DNA of 64,000 nt from Tectiglobus sp965223355 (GCA_965223355.1 CBDCWE010000003.1:2790001-2854000), one strand, 5' to 3'; counted from the first letter of the stretch, positions 53,753 through 62,336 are shown. The notes: generated by a model from the sequence alone, not told the origin. A program made the numbers and translations.

Positions 53753-54015
53753 TACCAGCCCGCATAAATATTGATCCGTTTGACCGGAGCGAATTTTGTC
53801 GCCAGTGAGGCGGGTGTCGTGCCGTGGTACACGGACCACAAGCGGTGCCCAACGCAGCTGGCGGCAACAAGCGCTCGGCCCTTCGGGGTGGGTCCTGGCG
53901 GCCCATCGAGTGCGTTGCGCCCAATTCCCGATGCACCGCATCGCGCCGCACGCCGCGCCTGCCCGAGTGAGCCGCAAGGACCCATGAAGCGGGTCAATAT
54001 TTATGCGGGCTGGTA
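53753..54015. repeat. 263-bp element with 26-bp terminal inverted repeats
   Basis: TACCAGCCCGCATAAATATT... at 53753-53778 is repeated inverted at 53990-54015 with one mismatch in 26. The ends are flanked by TAA-like sequence, but the target duplication is unclear. No transposase is inside. It occupies the 53675-54102 gap, with no recognised gene. Confidence 0.7.
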
Positions 54016-54102
54016 TAATTGGTCGGCCCGCTTGATCTCGAACCAAATCCTGCTCGGTAGATGGGTCCATTTCAGTTGAACAGGCTAAGTCGTGAGATCA
54101 GG

Positions 54103-54978
54103 TCAAGCGGCAGCTTGGTCGGCGGTCATGGTATCGCCGGCGACGGTCGTGCGGCGCATGTCGCGCGGTTCCGTTTCGTTGAAGGCGCGGGCGCGATGCA
54201 TAACCTGGCGGTTATCCCACATGACCAGATCGAATTGGCGCCATTCATGGGCGTAGACGAAGCGCCGGTCGGTGGCAAACTCGTTGAGGTTCATCAGGTA
54301 GAGGCGGCCCTCGGGCACGGGCCTGCCGACAATGTGGCCGGCGTGCGAGGAAAGATAAAGCGATTTGCGCCCCGTGACGGGATGGACACGGACCATCGCC
54401 TGGCGCACCGGTTTCATCAGCTTGATCTCCTCGTCGTTGAACGAAAAGCCCAGTTTGCCGCGCGAGTAGATTTGTGAATGCTCGCAGATCATGTCCTCGA
54501 CTTCGGCCTTGGTTGCCGCATCGAGGGCATCGTAGGCCGCACGCATGTCCGCAAACTCGGTGTTGCCGCCGGCGGCTGGGATCCGCCTTGCCGACAACAG
54601 GGAATACTTGGCCGGCACCGCACGGAACGAACTGTCCGAATGCCACAGGTGATTGCCGAGGTTGAAATAACGCCGTCGGTCCTCGCGATCGAAGGGCTTG
54701 TCGTCGTTGTCGAGGTTCGAGACGTCGTTGATCAGTTCGTTGACCCGCGTCTCGGTGCGGATATTACCGCCCTTCTTGTTCTCGATGTCGCCAAAGTTGG
54801 TCGAGAACGCCACCTGTTGCTCGTCGCTGATATCCTGATTGCGAAAGATCAGGACCGCGTACTTGTCCATGCCGGCTTCGATGGCCTGAACGTCTTCGGG
54901 CGATAGCGGCCTGGTGAGATCGGCGCCTGAGACCTCGCCGACGAAAAACTGATGCGCTTGCCGGATGTCGATTGCCAT
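54103..54978 (-). CDS. TauD/TfdA-family Fe(II)/2-oxoglutarate dioxygenase
   Basis: 291 residues. The metal-binding triad is visible as His113, Asp115 (HLWHSDSSF) and His261 (DNRQVMHRARAF), and the 2-oxoglutarate Arg follows near residue 275 (PRDMRRTT). The fold start FFVGEVSGADLTRPLSPEDV is typical of the family. The start at 54978 is chosen because the frame upstream is low-quality. The substrate is unknown; relatives act on taurine, alkylsulfates and 2,4-D-type ethers. It lies between the MFS and acyl-CoA synthetase genes. Confidence 0.9.
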   Translation of the reverse strand: MAIDIRQAHQFFVGEVSGADLTRPLSPEDVQAIEAGMDKYAVLIFRNQDISDEQQVAFSTNFGDIENKKGGNIRTETRVNELINDVSNLDNDDKPFDREDRRRYFNLGNHLWHSDSSFRAVPAKYSLLSARRIPAAGGNTEFADMRAAYDALDAATKAEVEDMICEHSQIYSRGKLGFSFNDEEIKLMKPVRQAMVRVHPVTGRKSLYLSSHAGHIVGRPVPEGRLYLMNLNEFATDRRFVYAHEWRQFDLVMWDNRQVMHRARAFNETEPRDMRRTTVAGDTMTADQAAA

Positions 54979-55165
54979 GTGCCTTGCCCCTCCCCGTCGA
55001 CGTCTGGTGCGACAGATGCTGGTCGTTTGGAATAATTCAAAACTAACCGGGGCGAGCTGGCAAGCCTTGTGAGGAACGAGCGGCTCGCAAAGTTGCGGAA
55101 ATCGTGACGCTGATGGGGCGGTCGGGCGCCTTTTCGGCGCTCCCGGGGCGGTCGGAGCGGCCGGG

Positions 55166-56380
55166 TCAGGATCTGCGAACGTCGGGCAGCAGCCAGGTGA
55201 TGACGGTCGCAATGGTCGCGGTTGCGGCAAACAAGTAAAACACCGTCTGCAGCCCCCAGGTATCGGCCATCAGTCCGCCGAGGGCCGGTACCAGCAACGT
55301 AAACGCCGATTGTACGCCGAACAGCACGCTGACGGCGGTGCCAGCCGTATTGTCGTCGGCAAGATCCATTGCCCAGCTGTGGATCACCGGCCGGACCGAG
55401 AACAGCGCAAAACCGAGCACGAACACGAGGCCCACAAACGCCCAGAGCGAGGTGACGAAGGCAAACCCGGTAACGCAAACCGTCGTTGCAATCAGACAGG
55501 CAAAGGCGACCGGCTGGCGCCCGGCACGGTCGGACCAGGCGCCGGCAACCGGGCCTGCAACGATGCCGCCGATCTGCATCACCATCATGGCGATGCCGAG
55601 CAAAACCGGGCTGACCTTCAACACGCTCACCAGATAGAGCGGGATGAAGACCAACAGGCCGTTCTGGGTCATGGAACGAAAGCCGGCCATCATGCACAGT
55701 GACATCACGGCCGGATCGCGAACCAGTTTCCAGACGCCATGGAGATATGCTCGGCCCCTGCCTTTGGTGGTGCTGGCACTTGCGGTGGCCGGGCCGTCTT
55801 CGCGTAGAACCAGCAACAGGATGATGGCGACCGCGAACACCGGCAGGGCGGTGACGATGGTCGCGGTGCGCCACGTCAAAACGGTCAGCATGCCGCCGAC
55901 GGCGAGCGGTGCCAGCATGTCGCCGAACGTGGCGCCAAGGGTGTGGATCGACAAGGCAAAGCCGCGGGCTTCGGGAAAGGCGCGCGACAAGAACGAAATC
56001 GCGGCCGGATGCCAGAGGTTGTTGGTGAGACCGATAACGATCACCGGCAGGAACAGGCCGGCATAGCCGACCGAATAGCCAACAGCTATGAGCGCCAGGG
56101 CGCCGATGATAAGCGACAGCGACTGGACGATGACATGGCGACCGGCAACGTCGACGATGGCGCCGCTGGCGACGTTGGCGGCGAGCGATGAGGCATGAAA
56201 CAGCGAAACCAGAGCCCCGGCCTGTGCGTAGCTGAGGTTCAGCTCCTTCGATAGATAAGGCAGCACCACGTAAAACGCGGCGAGCAGCCAGTGGGTTGCC
56301 CCGTGACCGGCGCCAATGAGAAAGGCCGGACCGTTTCTCTGCCACGCGAATTTCGCCAGTTGCTGGGTGACCTGAGCCAA
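55166..56380 (-). CDS. MFS transporter
   Basis: 404 residues with 12 predicted transmembrane helices. It has the MFS motif A-like GAWSDRAGRQPVAFA in the second half and HWLLAAFYVVLPYLSKELNL near the start. It probably transports the substrate of the neighbouring dioxygenase/CoA pathway. The overlapping 498-residue frame is a shadow. It lies about 80 bases after the MaoC gene on the same strand. Confidence 0.9.
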   Translation of the reverse strand: MAQVTQQLAKFAWQRNGPAFLIGAGHGATHWLLAAFYVVLPYLSKELNLSYAQAGALVSLFHASSLAANVASGAIVDVAGRHVIVQSLSLIIGALALIAVGYSVGYAGLFLPVIVIGLTNNLWHPAAISFLSRAFPEARGFALSIHTLGATFGDMLAPLAVGGMLTVLTWRTATIVTALPVFAVAIILLLVLREDGPATASASTTKGRGRAYLHGVWKLVRDPAVMSLCMMAGFRSMTQNGLLVFIPLYLVSVLKVSPVLLGIAMMVMQIGGIVAGPVAGAWSDRAGRQPVAFACLIATTVCVTGFAFVTSLWAFVGLVFVLGFALFSVRPVIHSWAMDLADDNTAGTAVSVLFGVQSAFTLLVPALGGLMADTWGLQTVFYLFAATATIATVITWLLPDVRRS

Positions 56381-56459
56381 TGTCGGATGTACTTCTTCGG
56401 ATGTACTTCTTAGGTGTTCAGTGCGGTTGCCAGAGTTGGTTGAGGCACGACCTCGGCCC

Positions 56460-56945
56460 TCAGCCGTCCGGGTTGCGTTTACGGATCAGCAGCTTTTGCT
56501 CGCCTTCGAGTACAAGTTGGCTGCTTTGATTGTGAACCGTGTTTCGAAGGGTCATGACGCCGGTTGTGCGTTGCGGCTTGAGATCGGTGATGGTCAGCGC
56601 CGGGTACAACGTGTCACCGGCGTAAACAGGGGCCAGAAACTTCGAAGACTGCTCAATGAACGCAACCATGCTGTCATCGATCAGATGCGGCAGTTTGGTG
56701 GCCCCCGGGCAGGTCTGGATCAGAACCTGATAGCCATGTGCGAGCAAGTCGCGGTGGCCTTGGCGTTTGCAATATTCACGGTCATAGTGGCTCGGGTGAT
56801 TGTCACCGGAGGCTGCCTGAAAGACCTGGAAGTAGGCCTCCGACATGGTCCGAGATGGTGCACGGAAGATCTCGCCAACCGAGAAATCTTCGAAATAGCG
56901 CTGTTCGGCAAGGTGGTGTTTGGCGGGGTCGAACGTCGTATCCAA
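56460..56945 (-). CDS. MaoC-like (R)-specific hydratase/dehydratase
   Basis: 161 residues with a hot-dog fold: YFEDFSVGEIFRAPSRTMSE, then QAASGDNHPSHYDREYCKRQ (the catalytic Asp/His hydratase motif D-x4-H is represented by GDNHPSHYD), and HGYQVLIQTC. It hydrates or dehydrates 3-hydroxyacyl-CoA-type substrates. It is the first gene of the MaoC-MFS-TauD-acyl-CoA synthetase series. Confidence 0.88.
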   Translation of the reverse strand: MDTTFDPAKHHLAEQRYFEDFSVGEIFRAPSRTMSEAYFQVFQAASGDNHPSHYDREYCKRQGHRDLLAHGYQVLIQTCPGATKLPHLIDDSMVAFIEQSSKFLAPVYAGDTLYPALTITDLKPQRTTGVMTLRNTVHNQSSQLVLEGEQKLLIRKRNPDG

Positions 56946-57191
56946 GACTGGAGCTCCTCCAAGTTTCGAGCGGCTTAGGCATCAAATCTACCGCTCCGGC
57001 ACCGCCCGTTGTAAACATTGACTGGCTCTTTGTCTTCGATTGGGTTAGGAGCAAGCACCATAAGTTCAGCATCCATCGCTGAGGTCGGTTTGGCAAGTCC
57101 GACGGCCGGCACGACTGTTGCCGAACCTGGTGGACGGCGATCGGGATGGTAGACCGTTGCTGCGGCCGGCAACGCAGTTCGAGGGAAGGTC

Positions 57192-57689
57192 ATGAAAGTG
57201 TTCTCGGTTGGTGCAAGGCGAGCATCAGTATGGTTGGCGGTGCTGTCGAGCGCGATTCTAGTGATTGGCTCATATCGCCCCGCCAAGGCGGTTCAGCTCG
57301 AAAAGCTGCTTGGCTCGTGGAAGGGCCGGGGGACCGCCGTGTTTGAGGGCAACAAGCGCGAGGCGGTCCGCTGCAATGCCTATTATACCGGTGGCGGCGA
57401 GCGGCTCAAACTGGCCGTGCGGTGCGCGAGCACGAGCTACAAGATCGAAATTCGCAGCAAGTTGGAGACCAACGGCAGTCTGGTGAACGGCACCTGGGAA
57501 GAACGCACGTTCAATGCTGCCGGCGAGACCACCGGGACGATCAACGACGACCGGCTGTGGTTGACTGTCGTTGGCGGAGGTTTGAAGGCGTCGATGACGG
57601 TCAGCTACACCGGCGCCAACCAGAAAGTGAATATCAGAACCGAGGGCGTGCACCTGCAGTCTGTTGATATCGATCTGGCCCGCAATTAG
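57192..57689 (+). CDS. secreted beta-rich protein, paralogue of the 47100 gene
   Basis: 165 residues with a signal peptide (WLAVLSSAILVIGSYRPAKA) and a barrel-like body: LLGSWKGRGTAVFEGNKREA, VRCNAYYTGGGERLKLAVRC, and alternating strands to the end. The GxWxGxG start and the two Cys-containing strands match the product at 47100. AGGTC lies before the ATG. Function unknown; envelope lipid or hydrophobic ligand binding is a guess. Confidence 0.75.
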   Translation: MKVFSVGARRASVWLAVLSSAILVIGSYRPAKAVQLEKLLGSWKGRGTAVFEGNKREAVRCNAYYTGGGERLKLAVRCASTSYKIEIRSKLETNGSLVNGTWEERTFNAAGETTGTINDDRLWLTVVGGGLKASMTVSYTGANQKVNIRTEGVHLQSVDIDLARN

Positions 57690-57757
57690 AAGACGTCCGC
57701 CTTGAGAGGTCCCGACCGGGCGCCCGTGAGCGCCACGGCCTTTAGAGCATTTCAGCC

Positions 57758-58291
57758 TTAGGCTCGACCATATCCGACGTTGTTGATGTAGTTGCGGCAT
57801 TCGCTTTCGGTGATCGCGGAGACGACGCTTGCAACCTGGTTTGATATGGCTTCCAGGTTGCGCTCTTCGGCCATTCGCATCCAGTGTTTGACCTTGGAGA
57901 ACACCTGCTCGATCGGATTAAGGTCGGGCGAATATGAGGGCAGGAATGCGAGCGTTGCTCCGGCTGAGCGGATAGCATTTCGAGCCGCGCACCCGCGATG
58001 GCTTCCTAGACGATCGAGAATGACGATGTCGCCGGCGCGCAGTGTTGGCACGAGTAGGCGCTGAACGTAGAGCCGGAACAATTCGCCGTTGATCGGCCCA
58101 TCGATGACGCAGGGCGCGGTCAACGCTTCAACGCGCAAGGCGGCAATAAACGTGTAGGTCCGCCAGCGGCTGTCGGGCGCATAACCTTTCAGGCGCTCGC
58201 CTTTTGGTCCCCAGCCGCGGATCGGCGCCATATCCGTCTTGATCCAGGTCTCATCGATAAAGACAAGGCGCTCCGGGGCGAGCTTGCCCAT
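57758..58291 (-). CDS. IS630 A transposase, catalytic frame
   Basis: DDE core: PERLVFIDETWIKTDMAPIR (first Asp), DIVILDRLGSHRGCAARNAI (second Asp) and PSYSPDLNPIEQVFSKVKHW (Glu). The continuous frame extends upstream without a start to near 58365 (TLLAIEQFRNDVARRRARWC). It requires a frameshift from the N-terminal frame. Confidence 0.9.
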   Translation of the reverse strand: MGKLAPERLVFIDETWIKTDMAPIRGWGPKGERLKGYAPDSRWRTYTFIAALRVEALTAPCVIDGPINGELFRLYVQRLLVPTLRAGDIVILDRLGSHRGCAARNAIRSAGATLAFLPSYSPDLNPIEQVFSKVKHWMRMAEERNLEAISNQVASVVSAITESECRNYINNVGYGRA

Positions 58292-58340
58292 TGCACCACA
58301 CCAACGTGCACGCCGTCGCGCAACGTCATTGCGGAACTGT

Positions 58341-58700
58341 TCAATCGCCAGCAGCGTTTTTTTTGAAACTCAACCCTTCGCGTCGGAGAAAGCGCCAAAC
58401 GGTGTCATGCGAGACGCGAACACCGCGGGCCGCCAGCAGGTCTTTCATACGGTGCAGCGTCAGATGCGGCGTGGTCTCGATCAAATCCAGAACCACGCCC
58501 CGGTGCGGTTCCAATCGGCACCTTTTGTGTCCGCCGAATTTTCCTGGCGCGATGCTGCCCGTCTCCCGCACGCGCTTGGCCCAGGTGATGACTGTCGACG
58601 GTGCAAGGTCGAAACGTTCCGCGATCGACCGCAAACTGTGGCCTGCTTCGATTGCCGCTCGAACACGTGCACGAAGATCGTCAGAGTATGGTTTTGCCAT
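58341..58700 (-). CDS. IS630 A transposase, N-terminal frame
   Basis: About 119 residues: AKPYSDDLRARVRAAIEAGH and the HTH (SLRSIAERFDLAPSTVITWA). It ends ...LSFKKNAAGD at the A8 run. Slippage by +1 (or -2) there restores the full transposase, consistent with programmed frameshifting known in IS630. Confidence 0.9.
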   Translation of the reverse strand: MAKPYSDDLRARVRAAIEAGHSLRSIAERFDLAPSTVITWAKRVRETGSIAPGKFGGHKRCRLEPHRGVVLDLIETTPHLTLHRMKDLLAARGVRVSHDTVWRFLRREGLSFKKNAAGD

Positions 58701-58880
58701 GGATGCTGGCCCCCTTACCCAGCACCCATGTTGAATCAGAAACCAACTGATTTGGGAATCCACCGATTCAGGCTAACGCTGAAATGCTCTAGTGTTCCGC
58801 CTCTTTTAAACTGGCGGGTTGCGTTTGTTGGCGAACAGTGATTCTTCGGTTGTCATCAACGATGGTAGGGGGACGTCAGA

Positions 58881-59360
58881 ATGGCCAATAAGAGACACAT
58901 TGTCGAGTTGTCAGGCGATGAGCGCGCGCGCTTGAGCGCAATGATCACCAAGGGCAAGTGTTCGGCGCAGGCAAACCTTAAAGCGCGGATCTTGCTGAAG
59001 GCGGATCAGGGCCCGAGTGGTGAAGGCTTATGCGACACTGCGATTTGTGAGGCGCTTGAGACCAATGTCAGAATGGTCGAGCGGGTGCGCCAGAAGTGCG
59101 TCCTCGAAGGGCTCGAGGCGGTGTTTAGGCGCAAGCAACGTGAGACCCCGCCGAGACAACCGATCTTTGACGGCGAGGCTGAAGCCAGGCTCATTGCCCT
59201 GGCTTGCTCAGAGCCGCCTGAAGGGTGTGCACAATGGACGATCCGTCTGCTCGCCGACAAGGTCGTCGAACTTGGCATCGTCGAGACGGTGCATCACAAC
59301 ACGGTCGCGCGGACGCTTAAAAAAACGAACTCAAGCCGCACCGCAGCAAATATTGGGTGA
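58881..59360 (+). CDS. IS630 B transposase, N-terminal frame
   Basis: 159 residues with the HTH region KRHIVELSGDERARLSAMIT, continuing to the end of the DNA-binding part (VARTLKK). It ends shortly after a run of seven A; -1 slippage there enters the catalytic frame (NELKPHRSKYWVIPP). Confidence 0.9.
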   Translation: MANKRHIVELSGDERARLSAMITKGKCSAQANLKARILLKADQGPSGEGLCDTAICEALETNVRMVERVRQKCVLEGLEAVFRRKQRETPPRQPIFDGEAEARLIALACSEPPEGCAQWTIRLLADKVVELGIVETVHHNTVARTLKKTNSSRTAANIG

Positions 59361-60016
59361 TCCCGCCGAGCCAAAACGCCGCCTTCGTTGCCGCTATGGA
59401 AAACGTGCTCGCCGTTTATACCCGCTCGCATGATCCCAGCCGACCGCTGGTCTGTCTGGATGAGACCAGCAAACAGCTCGTTGCCGAAACACGCACGCCG
59501 ATCCCGATGGCGCCGGGCCGGCCAGTGCGCTATGATTATGAGTATCGCCGGGCCGGCGTCGCCAACCTGTTCATGGGTTTTGCGCCGCTCGAAGGCTGGC
59601 GCCATGTCAAAATCACGGACCGGCGCACCAGTATCGATTACGCGCATTTTCTGTGTGACTTGAGCGATCAGCACTTTGCCGAGGCGGAAAAGATCGTCCT
59701 TGTCCAGGATAACCTGTCAACCCACACCCATTCCGCGCTCTACGAAGCTTTCCCACCTGACCAAGCCCGCCGGCTGGTCGAGCGTTTCGAGTGGCATTAT
59801 ACACCCAGGCATGGCAGCTGGCTCAACATGGCCGAAGCCGAACTGTCCGTCCTTGCGCGCCAGTGCCTTAACCGGCGCATTCACGATAAGGCTTCACTGG
59901 CAGCGAAAGTTGAGCACTGGCAACGACACCGCAACAACCGCGCCCAAACCGCCAATTGGCGCTTCACCACCGAAGACGCGCGAATTAAACTCAAACGCCT
60001 GTACCCGACAATTTAG
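59357..60016 (+). CDS. IS630 B transposase, catalytic frame
   Basis: 219 residues with PLVCLDETSKQLVAETRTPI (first Asp), KIVLVQDNLSTHTHSALYEA (second Asp) and HGSWLNMAEAELSVLARQCL (Glu). The start shown is nominal, since the real protein arises by -1 frameshift from the preceding frame. Confidence 0.9.
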   Translation: MIPPSQNAAFVAAMENVLAVYTRSHDPSRPLVCLDETSKQLVAETRTPIPMAPGRPVRYDYEYRRAGVANLFMGFAPLEGWRHVKITDRRTSIDYAHFLCDLSDQHFAEAEKIVLVQDNLSTHTHSALYEAFPPDQARRLVERFEWHYTPRHGSWLNMAEAELSVLARQCLNRRIHDKASLAAKVEHWQRHRNNRAQTANWRFTTEDARIKLKRLYPTI

Positions 60017-60029
60017 GTGAGTCGGAGCA

Positions 60030-61436
60030 CTAGCTTTCATACCGCGTGTTGCCGCGGCGGTTGGCGTCGATCGGAAGCTCAATGAACAACGGCTGATGGG
60101 CGCGCTGCGAGCATGCTTGCCGCGGACAGAGATGGCAATTGATACCGATCGGAGCGAACAGCTGGTCGTCGTCAAAGTTGTAGCGCGCTGCATAGCCGAT
60201 CCGGTGGGCATGGCGCAGCTCGCAGCCAAGCGCCAAGGCAAGCCGGTGGTCTTGGGTCTCGCGGCTGTAAACCGGCCGGTCGGCGGTCCGCGAAATCGTG
60301 AAGAACCGATCGCCATCCGGCAACTCGACGAACTGCGGCAGCATCCGTCCCGGCATCGCGAAGGCCGAGTGAATGTTCCAGACCGGGCAGGCACCGCCAT
60401 ATTCGGCGAGGCTGAAGGAGGTTGAATTGAACCGCTTGGTCACGTTGCCGGCCTTGTCAACCCGCAGGAAGAAGAACGGAACACCGCGCGCGCCGTCACG
60501 CTGCAGCGTCGTCAGGCGATGGCAGACCTGCTCGAATGAGACGGCAAAGTTGGCCGCCAGACGGTCGATCTCGTAGCCCGTCACCTCGGCGGCCGAAAAA
60601 AAATCTGCATAGGGCATCAACACGGCGGCCGCGAAATAGTTCGCCAGTTCGACGCGGCATCGTGCGCGACCGACATCGGAGTTCATGTCGATCACCGCGG
60701 TCAGCTCGGTGAGGATGTCGTCAAACTCGATGAGGCACAGAACGTGTGCGAGTTGGAACGTGCGGTTTGGATGATCGAGCGCTTCCGACAAAAACACCAT
60801 GCGTCTATCACTGTCGTAATAACGCAACGTCTCCGGCAGATCATCGATCGTGGCCTTGCGCACGACAATGCCGTGGCGCTCGCGCAATCGCTCCTTCAGC
60901 ATACCATAGACATCGTCGGCCTCGCACGGCGCTTCGGAACGCAGGGCCTCGGCGGCACGCTCCAATTCGTCGAAATAGTTTGAGTGATTGCGAAAAAAGT
61001 CGTGGATCACGGTTTCCGGCGTCTGGGCAGCGAGATCGTCCGGCATGCGTTCGCTGCCAAGCCGCATGATCTTGTCGACCGTCGCGCGATAGTTGTGATA
61101 GAGCCCGAGAAATCGGTCAACCAGCCGCGGTGCGTGGTCGACGGCCGCGCGCAATTCCTGGATGTCCGGCGGTTCGCCGACAAAGGCTGGATCACGCGAG
61201 ACGCTGCGCAATTCCGCCAGTCGGCTCGAGGTTTCGTCATTGATCAGATCGCGCCAGTCAACGTCGTAGGTCTCCGATAGCGCCATCAGCAGCTGAACGG
61301 ACAAACTGCGCTGATTGTTTTCGAGCAGATTGACGTAGGACGTACTGATACCCAGCGACCGTGCCATTTCCGCCTGCGTCTGCTGGTGGTCCCGCCGAAG
61401 CTGGCGCAATCGCGGGCCAATCATTGCTTTGCGCAT
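60030..61436 (-). CDS. ScfR/MccR-type acyl-CoA-responsive regulator
   Basis: 468 residues. An XRE HTH lies at 9-65 (RLRQLRRDHQQTQAEMARSL, STSYVNLLENNQRSL). The ImmA/IrrE-like middle region has the altered motif RVELANYFAAAVLMPYADFF. The C-terminal Cys-rich short-chain-acyl-CoA domain ends INCHLCPRQACSQRAHQPLF. Relatives control propionate, acetate or branched-chain acyl-CoA metabolism and autoregulate. The stop TAG (60030-60032) overlaps the TA target of IS630 B, so the last codon context is IS-derived but the protein end looks native. Confidence 0.9.
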   Translation of the reverse strand: MRKAMIGPRLRQLRRDHQQTQAEMARSLGISTSYVNLLENNQRSLSVQLLMALSETYDVDWRDLINDETSSRLAELRSVSRDPAFVGEPPDIQELRAAVDHAPRLVDRFLGLYHNYRATVDKIMRLGSERMPDDLAAQTPETVIHDFFRNHSNYFDELERAAEALRSEAPCEADDVYGMLKERLRERHGIVVRKATIDDLPETLRYYDSDRRMVFLSEALDHPNRTFQLAHVLCLIEFDDILTELTAVIDMNSDVGRARCRVELANYFAAAVLMPYADFFSAAEVTGYEIDRLAANFAVSFEQVCHRLTTLQRDGARGVPFFFLRVDKAGNVTKRFNSTSFSLAEYGGACPVWNIHSAFAMPGRMLPQFVELPDGDRFFTISRTADRPVYSRETQDHRLALALGCELRHAHRIGYAARYNFDDDQLFAPIGINCHLCPRQACSQRAHQPLFIELPIDANRRGNTRYES

Positions 61437-61451
61437 ATCCGAAGCCCTTCA

Positions 61452-61483
61452 TTCACAAATTTACAAATTATTGGATTTGTGAA
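61452..61483. promoter_or_regulatory. dyad operator between the regulator and the 61629 gene
   Basis: TTCACAAAT at 61452-61460 pairs with ATTTGTGAA at 61475-61483, with 14 bases between. It lies about 20-45 bases before the ScfR-type gene start on the minus strand and so is a candidate autoregulation site. Confidence 0.6.
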
Positions 61484-61628
61484 ATACACATATAACACAT
61501 TGACCCGAATGTTGCTGCAATTTTTGGCCGGCGGTCTTACGCTGGATCAGCGCTTGATTGAGGTTCGCGCCCGCTCGGCACCGTGGGCGCAAGCATTGCG
61601 GAACTTGTTTATTGAACGGGAGATCCAG

Positions 61629-61901
61629 ATGGCACAGCTAACCGCCACGACGGTCGGCAAAACCGTGCGTTTCGACGGAACGGACATCGAGATCCGCGCC
61701 CATCTCTCGGATGACACCGTCACCATCGATGTCGTCAAGTCGGGGGCCTGCGTGCATCGCTTGACCATTGATGATGCGGTCCAGCACATGGAACACGGCT
61801 GGATTGCCGACCTTTTTGCACGTGAGGATCGCATCGCATTGTCCGATATCGCGATCGAAGCAGAAGACTACATTAGCAAGTTGAACATCAACCAGGGTTG
61901 A
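61629..61901 (+). CDS. small conserved-looking hypothetical protein
   Basis: 90 residues from MAQLTATTVGKTVRFDGTDI, with GGGAGA upstream of the ATG. It is an acidic, soluble beta/alpha-like protein (IEIRAHLSDDTVTIDVVKSG, HMEHGWIADLFAREDRIALS). The upstream 81 codons of the open frame are unrelated. It is divergent from the acyl-CoA regulator and may be its target. Family not recognised. Confidence 0.6.
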   Translation: MAQLTATTVGKTVRFDGTDIEIRAHLSDDTVTIDVVKSGACVHRLTIDDAVQHMEHGWIADLFAREDRIALSDIAIEAEDYISKLNINQG

Positions 61902-62074
61902 CCGCGGCGCAGTCCGGTGTCGCGCCATCATGGCAATGATCTTGCCGACGGGGCCCTTTTGCCTTTCCTGAGGTTCCAGTTGTCGATCCGCCAAGCCGGC
62001 TGTTGAGCCAACACGGCGCCGGTGTTATCGCCGTTCCGGCACCACGTAGCGTGGATCGCTCGGATATTCGACTA

Positions 62075-62336
62075 GTGGTCTCAATCACTTAAAATGGTGC
62101 ATTGAGATGCGCTGCCCTGGTTCGTGAGCAGGAAGGCGTGCGAAAGCATAGCGTGCGCTATGGTGAGCGCGGCTGACGCCCTCACGGGCCAGGGCAGCGC
62201 ACCGAAGGCGCTCAGATTTGGCCTGATGCCAGCGTTGCGGCGGCCTTATGATGCGCCAGCATCACCACGGCCACCGCGCCTTAGCACAGACCAAATCTGA
62301 GCGTCTGAATGCACCATTTTAAGTGATTGAGACCGC
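62075..62336. mobile_element. cloverleaf MITE, second family
   Basis: 262 bp with about 27-base terminal inverted repeats (GTGGTCTCAATCACTTAAAA...; one mismatch near the end), flanked by TA within CTAG (62073-62074, 62337-62338). Two internal hairpins, GCGCTGCCCTGG/CCAGGGCAGCGC and TCAGATTTGG/CCAAATCTGA, make a three-arm structure. No transposase is encoded. Confidence 0.87.

Larger units (their letters stand above)
57745..58789 (-). mobile_element. IS630-family insertion sequence A
   Basis: Terminal repeats GAGCATTTCAGC at both ends, flanked by TA (57743-57744 and 58790-58791). The transposase is in two frames joined at a run of eight A. The right TA is shared with IS630 B, so the two elements abut. 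Confidence 0.92.
58792..60030 (+). mobile_element. IS630-family insertion sequence B
   Basis: The ends GTGTTCCGCCTC and, inverted, GTGCTCCGACTC are flanked by TA at 58790-58791 and 60031-60032. The right insertion point is the TAG stop codon of the downstream convergent regulator gene. It differs in sequence from IS630 A. Confidence 0.92.

Noticed and set aside
54849..56345. 498-residue frame overlapping the MFS gene
   Set aside because: Arg/His-rich alternative frame; the MFS frame has 12 clean membrane helices.
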